From: Allodiplogaster sudhausi
Taxonomy: Eukaryota > Nematoda > Chromadorea > Rhabditida > Diplogasteridae
DNA: 64,000 nucleotides
NCBI GenBank assembly: GCA_945643635.1
Contig: CALZFC010000256.1
Span: forward strand, 1-64,000
Direction of reading: 5' to 3'
In this document: positions 26,397 to 37,441 of the stretch, one piece after another
Layout of the letters: each line of letters starts with the position of its first letter
Numbering within the stretch: position 1 is the stretch's first letter
Program-made: the position numbers and the translations under genes
Notes under the pieces: generated by a model
What the model saw: the letters and a program-made list of their open reading frames with translations, nothing else
Databases searched by the model: none
Told to the model about the DNA's origin: nothing

Positions 26397-27600
26397 TGAT
26401 AGCTGTGAAATGATATAAAAATGTGCCTTTCGCCTCTCATCAAGATAGATTTTCCTGAAATTTGCTTAAAGGACTCCAGCTAATATGCATGCATATCAAA
26501 AGAAGTTTTCCTTCTCCTTTTTCTCTCTTCTATACACACTATTTCGATGCGCTCTCGCGTATTCGCTCAAACTCAGTGTACTTTGTTAGCACCTAGAAAA
26601 AGACGAGACATAATGAAAAGAAGTAAGAAAAAGAGTTGTGAAATTTCTTCTGATATGCCTGATCGATTGTTTAATTTAGATTTGCAAACTTTCTTAAAGT
26701 ATAAGAACTTTCGATCTCTTGGAACAGTGTTGAATTTTAGCTCTTTGAAGTGGGTCGTGAACTTTCTTTGCCTTGGTTCAATGTACGATATGTATGGTCT
26801 CTGTACTGCACGTAGGTTTTGTTTTTATTTCAAACAATATTTACATATGTCTTTTTCATTTCCTAAAAGAATTTTTTTTTCTTATTGCCTAAAAGCTGTA
26901 TGTGTGTCTATTTATTTCGGAATCGCTTGCTATCTGGAGGCGCACATTTTTATATGGCATAATGAGAAGACTAACAATAAGTGAGAAATAAAGATGAAAG
27001 CGAAGGAAATGGCGACGAAAGAGGGGATACTTTTTTCAATGACATTATCACGTACGATTAGAGGAGAGGAGGTTCTGAGAAGGGGTACTAATATAGAGAA
27101 TACGGTATGTACAACCGGGTGTTTGAACATTGGTAATTAATTTCACATATTCTAGAACATTTCTTCAAAAGAAGGGATTTTTTGTTATTACTTTCTAATA
27201 CCATGCCAAAATGCCAATAGTCATAAAAATGAAACATTCACGTCCATATTCGTATATCACGGACTGCTAATTTTAGTTCGAATTATTATCTCTGTATCTA
27301 CATATGTAAGTCCATGCGAACATCGGAGCATAATAAAACTAAAAATAATAAAACTACCTTCGTTTCTCTTTGTGACGACCATAATTGATTTCATCTTAGG
27401 TTTCCTTTGAGTTTTAATGAAGCCATCCTGCGCTCCTGATTCCTGGTTGGTTATTATTTAAAAAAAAAAATCAACAAGGCAAATTTAAAAGTGTATCCAA
27501 CACTTATAGTAAGTATACAATTTGAAAAGAAAATTGACAAAATATAACATTTCAAGAGTAGCCTAATTAATTTCATGTATGTGACCTGCTCTCCACTGCC
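26397..27600. other. No supported gene; duplicated flank and an unexplained 145-codon ORF
   Basis: 26,397-26,560 matches 34,125-34,285 and is the ancestral continuation of the copy-1 locus beyond the LINE. After that, similarity to the second locus ends. A plus-strand frame of 145 codons (26,547-26,984) is long for such AT-rich sequence but shows only scattered aromatic and basic residues, no domain, no clear splice signals and no neighbour that supports it. The rest (about 27,000-27,600) is AT-rich with no repeat or exon I can support. Confidence 0.5.
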
Positions 27601-29040
27601 TCTTACTCTACTTGCCGTCCGATCGCGATACTATCACGGCCTTACGGCGTATACGCGGTAGAGTTGCTTAATCTCCTCGGTATTATCTTCATCTTCCACG
27701 AGTTCCATTAACAAACGTGTGTGTCCCAGCTACATATGTCGTCTTCCATTAAAATGCATCAGCTTCAAGAAGTCCTGACCCTAAGGTCTTGAGTTCGTAG
27801 AGCCGTGTCGATTTAAAGACGCAGAGTAGCGTCTTCCGTTCCTTCATTTCTGCCGCATGGCGCCAGTTCAAAGTCGACTTCGAAAACAGACCGCAAGGTC
27901 CTCTTATAGGGGCTCTTCGCAGCTGAGAAACCTCAAGAGAACGATAATTACAGGGCAATACTTTTCTTAAACATCTGTTCAAAACAAATTTAAAAATTGA
28001 TACGAGTGTCTCTGCATTTGGGCCTTTTCGCTACCATTAAAGAAGAAAGAAATAGACAATATCGGTTGAATTTGTCAATGAATAGGTACGGAAATTTAGC
28101 TAGTAAGAAATTTAACTTTGCATGAATATTGAAGTATACGTTTAAGAAAAAGTAAGTTTCATGAATATCGATGGTACATAATAAAAACAACAAAAAACTG
28201 AGAGACTTACCGCCTTCGATTTTCCTGTTCATTTTAAGTTCTCGATGTATGCGAGAAGAAGAATGAAGCAGAAGGAGGCTCTTTCTAAGAGAGCAGACCA
28301 GGCGAGGCCGGGAAAGCGATGCGAATGAAGGGCGACCTGGCACATGGAGGAGCAAAGAGTGGAGAAAGAGAGACGCAGAGTGCGAGAGGATGAGGAAAAG
28401 ATAGAAAGTGCCAGCGAGAGTCTTCAGAAGCATAGAAACGTATAGAGTGTGCCAAAAGAAGACAGCGACCCTGCCATCAATTTTTCACTGAGCTCTCTCT
28501 GTCCACCGGTTCACCACTACTTTCTTTTTCTTCCTTTATTTCGTATCATTCTTTCTTTATCTCTCTCTTATTCTTTCTCTCTCTTATTCCCTCTCTCTCT
28601 TATTTGTGTTCTCTCTGTCTCTCTCTCTCTCTCTTCCTGCAAGCGCTAACGTTTGCTATCGAATATCCAATCTTACGCCCTTCTTTCAGGAAAAGTTAGA
28701 ATAGTCAAAATTGTGCTTTCCACCTTTCTATTTTGATTCTTCTCTCTTCTCTCTATCTCCAGATAATTCTGCGTCAAACGAGCGATTAATTCGGAGAAGA
28801 AGAAAAAGTTTGACGAAAAAGTTTGTGAACATTTGGTGTGGAGTTGGTCATGACAGCGCTCGCATTTCACAGAATTTAGTAACACTTTTCTTCCCATGTC
28901 CTATCCTTCGAGCTTTGGTGAAATCATTCTGCGTTTCTGATTCATCATTGGTTAACATGAAAAAATTATCTCCATCAAATCATACACGTTTATCCATCAT
29001 TTATAGTAAGCATACAAGAACAGCATAAATTGACTAAAGA
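27600..29040. repeat. Locus duplication, 5' block copy B
   Basis: This is a second copy of the block seen at 19.06-20.3 kb. The order is preserved: GCCAGTTCAAAGTCGAC, the minus-strand SSRIHREL stretch (28,230-28,270) with MNRKIEG and a GTAAGT donor at 28,205-28,210, GA-rich then CT-rich tracts, and the CAAATGTTCACAAAC segment near 28,820. It lacks the downstream module-gene part, so this copy is partial. A short minus-strand exon is possible but no downstream exon could be assigned. Confidence 0.55.
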
Positions 29041-29089
29041 ACACATTTAAAAAAATTGCCTAATTTATTTATATCCTGATTTGGTCTAG

Positions 29090-29941
29090 ATTTAAGCCAT
29101 GCTCTTCGTAGATTATGTGGTTTCCTTTCCTTCGTTTCTGCCCCAGCGAGCCAGTTCAAAGTTGACAGCCTGAACGGTTCGCGAGGTACTCCTTCAGAGG
29201 CGCTTCAAAGCTGAGCAGCCTCAAGAGTAAGAGAGATACAGGGAAATACCGTTTTTTAAACATCCCTTCCCAACAAGTAAGCACTTAGGTAATACTTTCA
29301 ATGTCTTTAATTGAAAAAGCACCACCTTCGACACGAGTCTCCATGCATTTGAGCCTTTTGCCTACCATTAAAGAAGAAACAAAGCAGAAAATTTCTGTTG
29401 AAATTGTCCCAGCACTAGTTTAAAAAATCTAACTATTAAGCAATCTAACTCCGCATGAAAATAGAAAGATACTTTAAAAAAATAGCTTGCGTGGATATCG
29501 ATGGATACATCGATATGAATTAATAAATAAAGCTGACTGACTAACTGAACGATTTTCCTGTTCATTTTATGTTCTCGATGTATGCGAGAAGAAGAAAATT
29601 GTAGAAGGAGCTCTGTGTAAGAGACCAGACGAAGGGCAGCGAATGAAAGGCGACCTGGCCTCGGATGAGCAAAGTGTGGAGAGGAGAGAGAAAGAGAGAG
29701 AGAGATAGAGAGATAGAGAGAGATATAGAGAGTCGTCACAAGCATAGAAACGAACAGAGAATGCTCGTGGAAGAGAGAAAATGAAAGAAGACAGCGGTAT
29801 TCTCTGTGTAAATGAGAAAATTCTCTGTGTAAATGAGCGACTAATCTGGAGAAGAAGAAAAATTTTGACGATAAAGTTTGTGAACATTTGGTGTGATCTT
29901 AAACTCGGCTTTTCCGGTTGGCGTGCTTTACTGACTTATCG
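29090..29941. repeat. Locus duplication, 5' block copy C
   Basis: This third copy of the block lies directly beside the TTAA transposon and the second module gene, in the same relative order as copy A beside module gene copy 1. It preserves GCCAGTTCAAAGTTGACAGCC, the SSRIHREHK/MNRKI stretch on the minus strand at about 29,555-29,610, and the end segment GGCTTTTCCGGTTGGCGTGC. Its presence shows that the whole 19.1-22.3 kb unit, not only the gene, was duplicated. Confidence 0.6.
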
Positions 29942-29945
29942 TTAA

Positions 29946-31722
29946 GAGAGCCTCTCTGTAAGTCTCAAGGAGGCCTTTATGGACGCCTGCCCTAGAAAAA
30001 TTTTATGTTTCTATAACCTTGAAAACATTATGAGGGATGCATATAGTGTTCATTAAGAAGTTTAGGTGGTCAAAAATTTTTCGAAAATTTTTTTTCTTTT
30101 AGTTAAAAGTCGAAATGCTCCAAAACTTTGGGAGACCATATCTTAAGAGACTTATACATAATATATCCACCGATGAAAGAGCAAAACCTGTACATCTTTC
30201 AGAAATCTTGAAATTTCGTTCGAAAAAAATCTACGGCATTATTCTACTATTTTGAGCTGTTCTGCGAAAGCTGGTACCAATGGAACTTGTGTTCGGAAAA
30301 CTGCCATTAGGTTGTTGAGACGAGAAACATAAATATGACGTTTATTTTAAACTTTTGAATACCATCCATGGTACGATTGATCGAAATGAAATTTTTTTGC
30401 ATATTATATTTCATTCTTCTGGCAAAAGTACCATGGATGGTACCCAAAAGTAGAAAATTAACATCAAATTCATGTTTCTCGTCTCAACAAACATTATGGT
30501 TGAGTTTTCAGAACATAGTTTCCATTTTTACCAGCTTTCGCCGAACAACTCAAAATAGTCGAAACCTGTAGTCGATTTTTTTCGAAATTTCAAAATTTCT
30601 GAAACATGTACAGGTTTTGCTCTTTCATCGGTGGGTATATTATGTAAAAGTCTCTGCTCTTTCGAAAGGTTATGACCTTCTTGGCAATCGAGCTCACAAA
30701 TGATCTGATAGTTGACTTCGAAGGAGTTTTCGTACATTTATTTCGCCATCTAGGCTCGTAAAAATGAAATTTCTTGACTTTTTAAGTATTTTTGAGTATT
30801 ATATCATAAAAGAACTTCAAAGAATCATGGAATATCTATTATTGGGTGCTAGATGTTTCAAAAGGACAATTTTTAAATATTTTCTAAGAAATATTCAGTA
30901 GTATCGCCTTCAACAGGTAACATTCAAATACATGTTCCCAAAAAAAAGTATCCTCTGATTTTGATAACAAAGCTATATCCGACTCAGTTTTAGCTGCTAT
31001 TTCTTTTAGTCTAAATATTATTTTGAAAATAAGAGTACAAGATCCAGTAAAGGTCCAAAGAATACGTATTTGAACACCAGAAATTGGCCTAAAACACAAA
31101 AAGTCAATTTTCGACCTTAAGACTTGATTGTTTTATGTAAAAATCATATACCATTTTGAAGAGCATGAAAAATTACATCGAATGGACTATTCAGTTTAAG
31201 AATTTATGAAGTTTGATGAATATCGTGGTTTGCAGCCAACCCCGAAATTTGATTAGAAACCGATATTCAAATGGAGATACCCAAAAAAAATCGAGATTTT
31301 TCCTCGTAGGAACATATTATGTGTAGTTTTTCCTGCTCTTTCTTATGGATAATTCAGTTTTTATGAGTAATAGTAAAAAAAAGTTATAGTCTGAAAACCA
31401 CATTTCATAAAATTAAATTGTGCAAAAGTCATAAAAATAAATTTTTTCGAAAATAGTCGCCACGGACTTTTTTGTGTAGTTTTGAACAAGGAATCTAACA
31501 TTAAAAAGATTTTCGTGAAATATTAAGTATAACTTAAGATATGGTCTCCCAAAGTGTTGGAGTATTTCGACTTATAACTAAGAAAAAAAAATTTTCGAAA
31601 AATTTTTGACCACCTAAACTTCTTAATGAACATTATATGCATCCCTCATAATGTTTTCAAGGTTATAGAAACATAAAATTTTTCTAGGGCAGGCGCTCCT
31701 TGACCCTTACAGAGAGGCTCTC
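29946..31722. mobile_element. Non-autonomous TTAA-target DNA transposon with long terminal inverted repeats (piggyBac-like)
   Basis: The element is 1,777 bp, flanked by TTAA on both sides (29,942-29,945 and 31,723-31,726). Its ends are GAGAGCCTCTCTGTAAG and the reverse complement. The terminal inverted repeats extend over roughly 200 bp with small indels. A second inverted repeat is nested inside, with arms of about 240 bp at about 30,146-30,385 and 30,415-30,665 around a CCATGG centre. No transposase ORF is present. The paralogous sequence at 20,335-20,344 reads CGTTAACAG with a single TTAA, the uninserted state. TTAA duplication and precise structure fit piggyBac-type mobilisation; the superfamily is inferred from the target site only. 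Confidence 0.87.
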
Positions 31723-31994
31723 TTAACAGAGCGACCGAGAATAGAAGGGAAATGTTGGGAACACTCGACTAGTTAGCTATAAGAAACTTGACGAAATTAC
31801 AAAAGTATTACTATAAATTACCGTATTATCACCTTCAATTCATGTATTTCCTTCGTCTAATCCATATTATTGTGTTGATACAATAATAATACAATGTCGC
31901 GGTGGCCGTCCTTTACTTCACGACGCGGAAAGCAGAGTGGGATGGGGAGGGGAGGGGAGGGGAGGGAGAAGAAGTGGAAAGGTAGGGCTTCTTC

Positions 31995-33918
31995 TTACTT
32001 CTTGAAGACGTCGTTCTTGCCGACGGCGGCAAGAGCCTGGTTGTTGGGGTCGTTCGTTGCTACAATATTGTTTTATATCTTTCAGTATAGAATAAAACTT
32101 TCTTTTTTTCTTTTCTGACGAACCAGCCTTGGCGGCCTGGTTGTCTGACGCCGTCGGCTTGCCGCCGGCCCCTCCGGCCTTCTTGTCAGCACCAAAACAG
32201 TAGTTGTTTCCCACGGCCGCGAGCGTCTGGTAGTTCGGATCGGTGGTGGTTGCGGAAGAGGCGGTTTAACGTGAAATCTTGTAAATGTGCGTTTTTTTAA
32301 TACTGATATTATTCCCCAGTTGCTATGAGTTTTTTCATCTTGATCGAAGATAACTGCCACGCCATTCATTGCATACCACCCTTTGCGGCTTGGTTGGCTG
32401 GCGCCGTCGGCTTTTCATCGCCTCTGCCTCCGCCCTTCTTGTCCGCGCCAAAGCAGTCGTTGGTCCCGACGGCGGCTAGCGTCTGGTAGTTGGGGTCGTT
32501 GGTGCTTGAAGGAAGTCTTCTGTGATGACTACCTTGCATTTATAATAATTGAACCAATCCTCCTTACAAACCTGCCATTGCTCCGGCGGCCGGCTTCGCC
32601 GGTCCACCGCCACCCTCCTTCTTGTCGACGCCGAAGCAGTCCCTGCCGCCAACGGCAGCGAGCGTCTGATAGTTCGAGTCGTCTGTGCCTGGTTGAACAG
32701 GATTGTTGTCCATTAGTACTGTTGGCTCAGCTCCCGGGAATAATTAGATATCCAAAAAGTAGGGACCGGCTATTCCGCCGTCGGCCGGTTGCTGTGGCCC
32801 TCCGCCGCCTCGCCTGCCCCCTTCTTGTCGGCGCCGAACGCGTCTCCGACCACGGCCGCCAAAGTCTGGTAGTTCGGGTCGTGCGTGGCTGCAAAGACGT
32901 ACACGGATCTAGTAGAATCTGCTATTATTTTGATGTTGCTATATTGACAGAAGTAAAACAATAGGAACGATTTCAGTGAATGCTGACCGGCCATTCCGCC
33001 AGCGGGCGGTGCCTTTGGCCCTCCGTCGCCGCCCGCGCCTCCCGCGCCCGCCGCTTTGTCGGCGCCGAAGTCGGCATTCTTGGGCACGGCCGCGAGCGTC
33101 TGGTAGTTGGGGTCATCGGTTCCTAGAATATTACTTTCGTAAAAAATTCTTTTAATTTTAATTTGCACTTTTGAGATTCTCACCAGCCATTCCACCGCCA
33201 GTCGGCGGCTTCAGTTCCGGCCCAATCGGCTTCGGCTTTTCACCTGAGAAAAATGAGTTTCAGAAAGGAAGAAAATGAAAATGATGATAATCTACAATGA
33301 AAATGATGATGATTTTCCTGCAGAAATATGTGTAATATGCCTTCACGATAGCCCTTATTCATGTTGATGTGCATTCCACAAGCACATTAGCTGCAGATAA
33401 GAGAATAAACAGTTTTAGACAAATCGATAACCACTAATTTTAATTTTACTCCTATTTTGCATAAATAAGTAGATCGAGAGGGTAAAGCAGGCGAACCCCC
33501 AGGTTCCTTCTTCTCCTCCTCCACCTTTTCAGGTTCGCAGTCTTCTAGCTCCGTCTTCTGCTCTCCTTTCGGCGCTGCCTTCGGAGGATCATTTTTCGTC
33601 TTCTTCTGCAATAATGAATAAATTTCAACCAAAAGAATTACGGAAACTTCAATTAGTAACTATGGCCTCAAGTTATTTAGAGAAATCTGGGGAATATTAT
33701 TAGATTGAAGGAGAGTGAGGGGAGCGTGAGAATATGAGAAAGCGTGAGAAGAAGAGAGAGCGTGACAAGATGAGAGAGCGTGAGATGACGAGAGAGAGGA
33801 CCGATCAGAGCGCGATGAGGAAGGCCGCGGTGACGGGGAACAAGCAGAGGAGAGCCGTGTTGAGAAGGCCTCCGGCTTGTTCGGCGTCACTCAGCAAACC
33901 GCGCATTCTCTTCTCGAT
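31995..33918 (-). pseudogene. DPNYQTLAAV-module gene, copy 2 (six modules, disrupted)
   Basis: Nine minus-strand exons can be seen. 33,918 to about 33,802 is a hydrophobic exon, likely membrane-spanning. 33,605-33,497 is Lys/Glu-rich. 33,243-33,184 encodes GEKPKPIGPELKPP. Six module exons follow: 33,122-32,988; 32,888-32,767; 32,688-32,572; 32,504-32,380; about 32,250-32,124; and 32,059-31,995. The last ends AAVGKNDVFKK then TAA. Each module reads DPNYQTLAAV (variants DSNYQ, DPNNQA), then CFGADKK or similar, then a Gly-rich linker. Lesions are TGA at 33,805-33,807 in the first exon, a 1-bp deletion near 32,805 shifting module 2 relative to copy 1, and no AG acceptor at module 5. Function is unknown; low-complexity modular architecture suggests a structural or surface protein. 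Confidence 0.6.
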
Positions 33919-34284
33919 CTAGAACAACAAAGCATATTAAAGATAGAGATTAAATTACTCATCGGTTAAATTTAATACAGAAAGAATTTAATACAGAATT
34001 TATGATAGTAATTTTTTATGATCTTTTCAAATTCTGAACTATAGTGGGCAAATATGTATAAGAGGAGGAATAAGAAAATAGGGGGAAATGGAGTGAGCGA
34101 AGAGAGCCGACTGACTGCCATCGGTAGATAGCTGTGAAATGACATAAAAATGTATCTTTCGCCTCTCATCGAGATAGATTTTTATGAAATTTGCTTATAA
34201 AACTCCAACTAAGATGCATGTATATCAGAAGAAGTTTTCCTCCTTCTCTTTCTCTCTTCTATACGCACTATTTCGATGCGCTCT
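33919..34284. other. Conserved upstream region of module gene copy 2
   Basis: This stretch matches 22,117-22,312 plus 26,397-26,560 once the LINE is removed, so it is the intact ancestral version of the copy-1 upstream region. A further 5' exon must exist because the hydrophobic exon starts at a TTCTAG acceptor. A minus-strand frame beginning MAVSRLSSL near 34,115 is a candidate, but its donor is not clear. No promoter element was identified. Confidence 0.5.
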
Positions 34285-34985
34285 ACGAAACTCGCATCCA
34301 CAGTGCATCTCACTTTATCCTCTCATTCCTATTGCGATCGGTTGATTTTACGAAACTCGCACTCACAGTGCAACTCACTTTATCTTCTTATTCCTATTAC
34401 TATCGGTTGTTTTTTACGAAACTCGCATCCAAAGTGCATCTCACTTTATCTTCTCATTCCTATTACGATCGGTTGATTTTACAAAACTCGCATCCAAAGT
34501 GCATCTCACTTTATCCTCTCATTCCTATTGCGATCGGTTGATTTTACGAAACTCGCACTCACAGTGCAACTCACTTTATCTTCTTATTCCTATTACTATC
34601 GGTTGTTTTTACGAAACTCGCATCCAAAGTGCATCTCACTTTATCTTCTCATTCCTATTACGATCGGTTGATTTTACAAAACTCGCATCCAATAGCATCT
34701 CACTTTATCTTCTCATTCCTATTGCGTTCGGTTGATTTTACGAAACTCGCATCCAAAGTGCATCTCACTTTATCTTTTCATTCCTATTACGATCGGTTGA
34801 TTTTACAAAACTCGCATCCAAAGTGCATCTCACTTTATCTTCTCATTCCTATTACGATCGGTTGATTTTACAAAATTCGCATCCAAAGTGTATCTCACTT
34901 TATCTTCTCATTCCTATTGCGATCGGTTGATTTTACGAAACTCGCATCAACATTGCAACTCACTTTATCTTCTCATTCCTATTGA
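34285..34985. repeat. 65-bp minisatellite, about 11 copies
   Basis: The unit is ACGAAACTCGCATCCAAAG followed by TGCATCTCACTTTATCTTCTCATT and a GCGATCGGTTGATTTT end (given here in pieces). It repeats at 34,285, 34,350, 34,416 and onward. Units differ by a few substitutions (ACGATCGG or GCGATCGG, CATCC or CACTC) that alternate in places, hinting at a two-unit subpattern. Because 65 is not a multiple of three, the frame rotates through all three, and the short ORFs seen are by-products. Confidence 0.93.
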
Positions 34986-35072
34986 TACCATTAGTCTGCA
35001 AAAGATTTTAATATTTATTTCAACAACTATGGAAAATGGGAGCGGCAGAGGGCGAAGTGGATCATAAGTATT

Positions 35073-35405
35073 TGGCGCGGCCGTAGAAAGAAGTAGCGCA
35101 AGGCTATTAGGACGGATAACGATAACCTCAACGTACATAGGTTAGCAGTAACTAGCAATGCAGTTAACTCATCGATTACCAAATTACCTTTGCTTATGCT
35201 TAGCGAATATTCTCTTAATAATAATAAGCTGGCGAGGCCGCAGAAAGAAGTTCAAAAAAGGCTATTATGACGGCGATACAACTGCACTGTCAGACAACGT
35301 AACCTCAACGTACATATGTTAGTAGTAACTGGCAATGCAGTTAACTCATGGATTACCAAATTACCTTTGCTTAAGGTTAGCGAGTATTCTCTTGATAATA
35401 ATAAG
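35073..35405. repeat. Tandem duplication of a ~160-175-bp unit; quiet region follows
   Basis: Unit 1 (35,073-35,229) and unit 2 (35,230-35,405) share GGCGCGGCCGTAGAAAGAAG or close variants, AACCTCAACGTACATA, GCAATGCAGTTAACTCAT and ATTACCAAATTACCTTTGCT. Unit 2 has about 20 bp of extra sequence. A third partial start (GGTGGAGCAGCCGAAGAAAG) begins at about 35,405 and fades. From there to 35,928 the sequence is AT-rich with no exon that I can support. Confidence 0.75.
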
Positions 35406-35928
35406 GTGGAGCAGCCGAAGAAAGTTGTTCAACGTTTTATTTCTAAAGGGAGAATGTTTACATTCAGACTTGTGTTTTTTTATAATTAATGAAGTGAATT
35501 GAATTTTTAATTTTGAAATTAATTAAGTTTATGCCACATCTTCTACGAAGCAAATTTTTTTGAACGCACCTTTAAAAAACGGCGGAAACGGCGACAGTGA
35601 AGTCGAAAACAGGGGCAAAAGAAACAGAGAAGTTTAAACGCCCTTGGCTCCTGGAAATTATGAATAGTGCGAATGAACATTTCGCCTACAAATTATTTAC
35701 GTTCATTATATCTGGTAAATCTATTTAACATGTATACATAGATATTAGTCTTCACCAATTCATGAAAAATTTCCAACCCGAAAAAAGGACACTGACAATG
35801 AGAGTTACAATAAGTTCTTTCAATTTTCTTTTAATAACACTTTGGCTGTCATGGTACCTGACGACACTAAACTTTCTATGAAAAAAGCAAAGTCATGAAA
35901 AGATTATAACCGTAAAGATGATATCTCC

Positions 35929-36753
35929 TTAAGGGCGTCTCTTAAGACGCTTAAGGACTGCAGCCGACTGAGACACTCGCGTGCTCGCAGTGCCGAGAGC
36001 GAACTTTGCACGCTCGTATCCCGTCATAAAAGCCTCAAGCTTGGTGAGTGCAACCGGAGTAAGAGGGGCCGTGTTTGGAAGTTTCGACTTGTTGATCTCC
36101 TGCAAGACAAGAGAAAGAGAGAGGGAGAGAGGGAGAGAGAGGAAGAGTGAAGAAGCAGCCAGAAACAAAGAAAGTTGAAAAAACGAGAGAACCATTAAGA
36201 TCGGCACATAATCACCGATACCTGATGTGATTGCGAAGGAAGGAGCAGTATTGCTAACCTCGAACAGGTCGTTCTTCTTCCCGATGAGTTGATCAACGGA
36301 CCGCTTTGCTGTGATGCATGTGTTAAGCGCGGACGTCATCTCTTCATCGGCGTGCTGGCTCTTTCCCGGATCGATCAACCGAAGACTCTGGCGAAGGTCC
36401 CATTCCAGGATGCCCTGCAATTATGGCAAATGTGCTTTATCGTATCACAGTAACCATCTTAAGATTAATGCATATTAACTTACTTACTTCCCAACATACA
36501 AATGATGTAACAAGTTGTTGTCACGGACAAGATTTGATCCGCGCAACGTTAGAATAGAATATTTAAAAAATATCTGAAACGCACGAGCGAAGACTTGGCA
36601 CTCTTAGCCTTTCCACTCGCTGTGTTCATAGCCGTATGCCACGGCCGGTCCGTGCCACGCTTCGCCTGGTACTTCCGATTATTCTGGGTATCCGGCTCTT
36701 TGCCTTCCTCTGCGAGCGGCGTGCCCAGCACAAGGTCATCTTTGGTCCTCGCC
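35929..36753 (-). CDS. 3' end of a gene for a basic, helical protein (last three exons)
   Basis: Three minus-strand exons join in consistent phase: 36,753-36,585 (56 codons, disordered, Lys-rich, ending KSAKSSL), 36,414-36,259 (52 codons, starting GILEWDLRQSLRL, amphipathic helix) and 36,099-35,929 (56 codons plus TAA, ending VLKRLKRRP). Acceptors are TTTTATAG, AATTGCAG and TCTTGCAG; donors are GTGCGT and GTTAGC. The first visible exon starts in phase 2, so at least one upstream exon is missing from this model. A short piece near 37,550 (LMESFRK) is possible. The last two exons are predicted almost wholly alpha-helical. No family was recognised. It lies downstream of the kinase gene on the same strand and could be a separate gene or, less likely, its tail. 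Confidence 0.65.
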
Positions 36754-37180
36754 CTATAAAAGAAGACAAAAGGCTCCCTTTTTCAGTAGGATGGCTCCGT
36801 TGGACAGCAAGTTTTCCTAATATTGCTGTGGCTTCTCTTTTGAATCTCTGTGTTCTCTTTCTCTCTGTCCTCTCTTTTTCTCTCTCTTGTCCCTCTTCCT
36901 GTGTCTATCTTCCTGCCTCTCTTTCCTCCGCTCTCTCCTTAGCTCTCTCTGTGTTTCGCTGACTCTTCATTCTAATAACTATGAAGCGATAGCAAATATC
37001 GATTCGCAGTAATTAGAATCGAGACTTCTCCAAACTGCCTATGTGCACATGGTTTTGGATCAAGTCAGCAGCCTATGTTATACTCTTGATCTAAATATCC
37101 GTTCCCGAACGTAGACAAATGCATAGTGCTATTATAAATAGTGAAGGCGTCAGCAATGTTCTAACTGCGCGGAGTATTTT
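36754..37180. other. Intron or intergenic, CT-rich tract
   Basis: About 36,850-36,960 is an imperfect CTCTCT/TCTTCC tract. The remainder is AT-rich. No exon, promoter or repeat family is visible up to the MITE at 37,181. Confidence 0.5.
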
Positions 37181-37441
37181 CATATAAGACAGTTTGAATA
37201 AAAAATTTGTTTTTTTTTCCTGCAATTTTCGAATAAGCTGTTATTTTTGGCACGGATTTAGAATATTCCATTGCTTTCCATTTTTGACGATCGTTAAAAT
37301 AGTCAAAACGCTGATCTGGCCGTATTAACTATCATCAATAATGAGAAACAGTGGAATATTCTAAATCCGTGCCAAAAGTAACAGCTTACTCGAAAATTAC
37401 GGGAAAAAAACCAAATTTGTTAATTCATACTGTCTTATATG
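37181..37441. mobile_element. MITE family 1, copy 1 (261 bp, long inverted repeats)
   Basis: The ends are CATATAAGACAGT and its reverse complement. Almost the whole element is one inverted repeat: the arm carrying GGCACGGATTTAGAATATTCCA is matched by TGGAATATTCTAAATCCGTGCC, with a spacer of roughly 80 bp containing GACGATCGTTAAAATAG. No ORF is present. A related copy lies at 38,563-38,816. The target-site duplication could not be defined. Confidence 0.85.

Noticed and set aside
26547..26984. 145-codon plus-strand ORF
   Set aside because: It lies in AT-rich sequence with no domain, no codon pattern like the confirmed exons, and its start falls in the duplicated flank. Kept only as a note, not called as a gene.
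34276..34865. Ser/Leu-rich ORFs over the 65-bp repeat
   Set aside because: They change frame from unit to unit because 65 is not divisible by three, and look the same in several frames.
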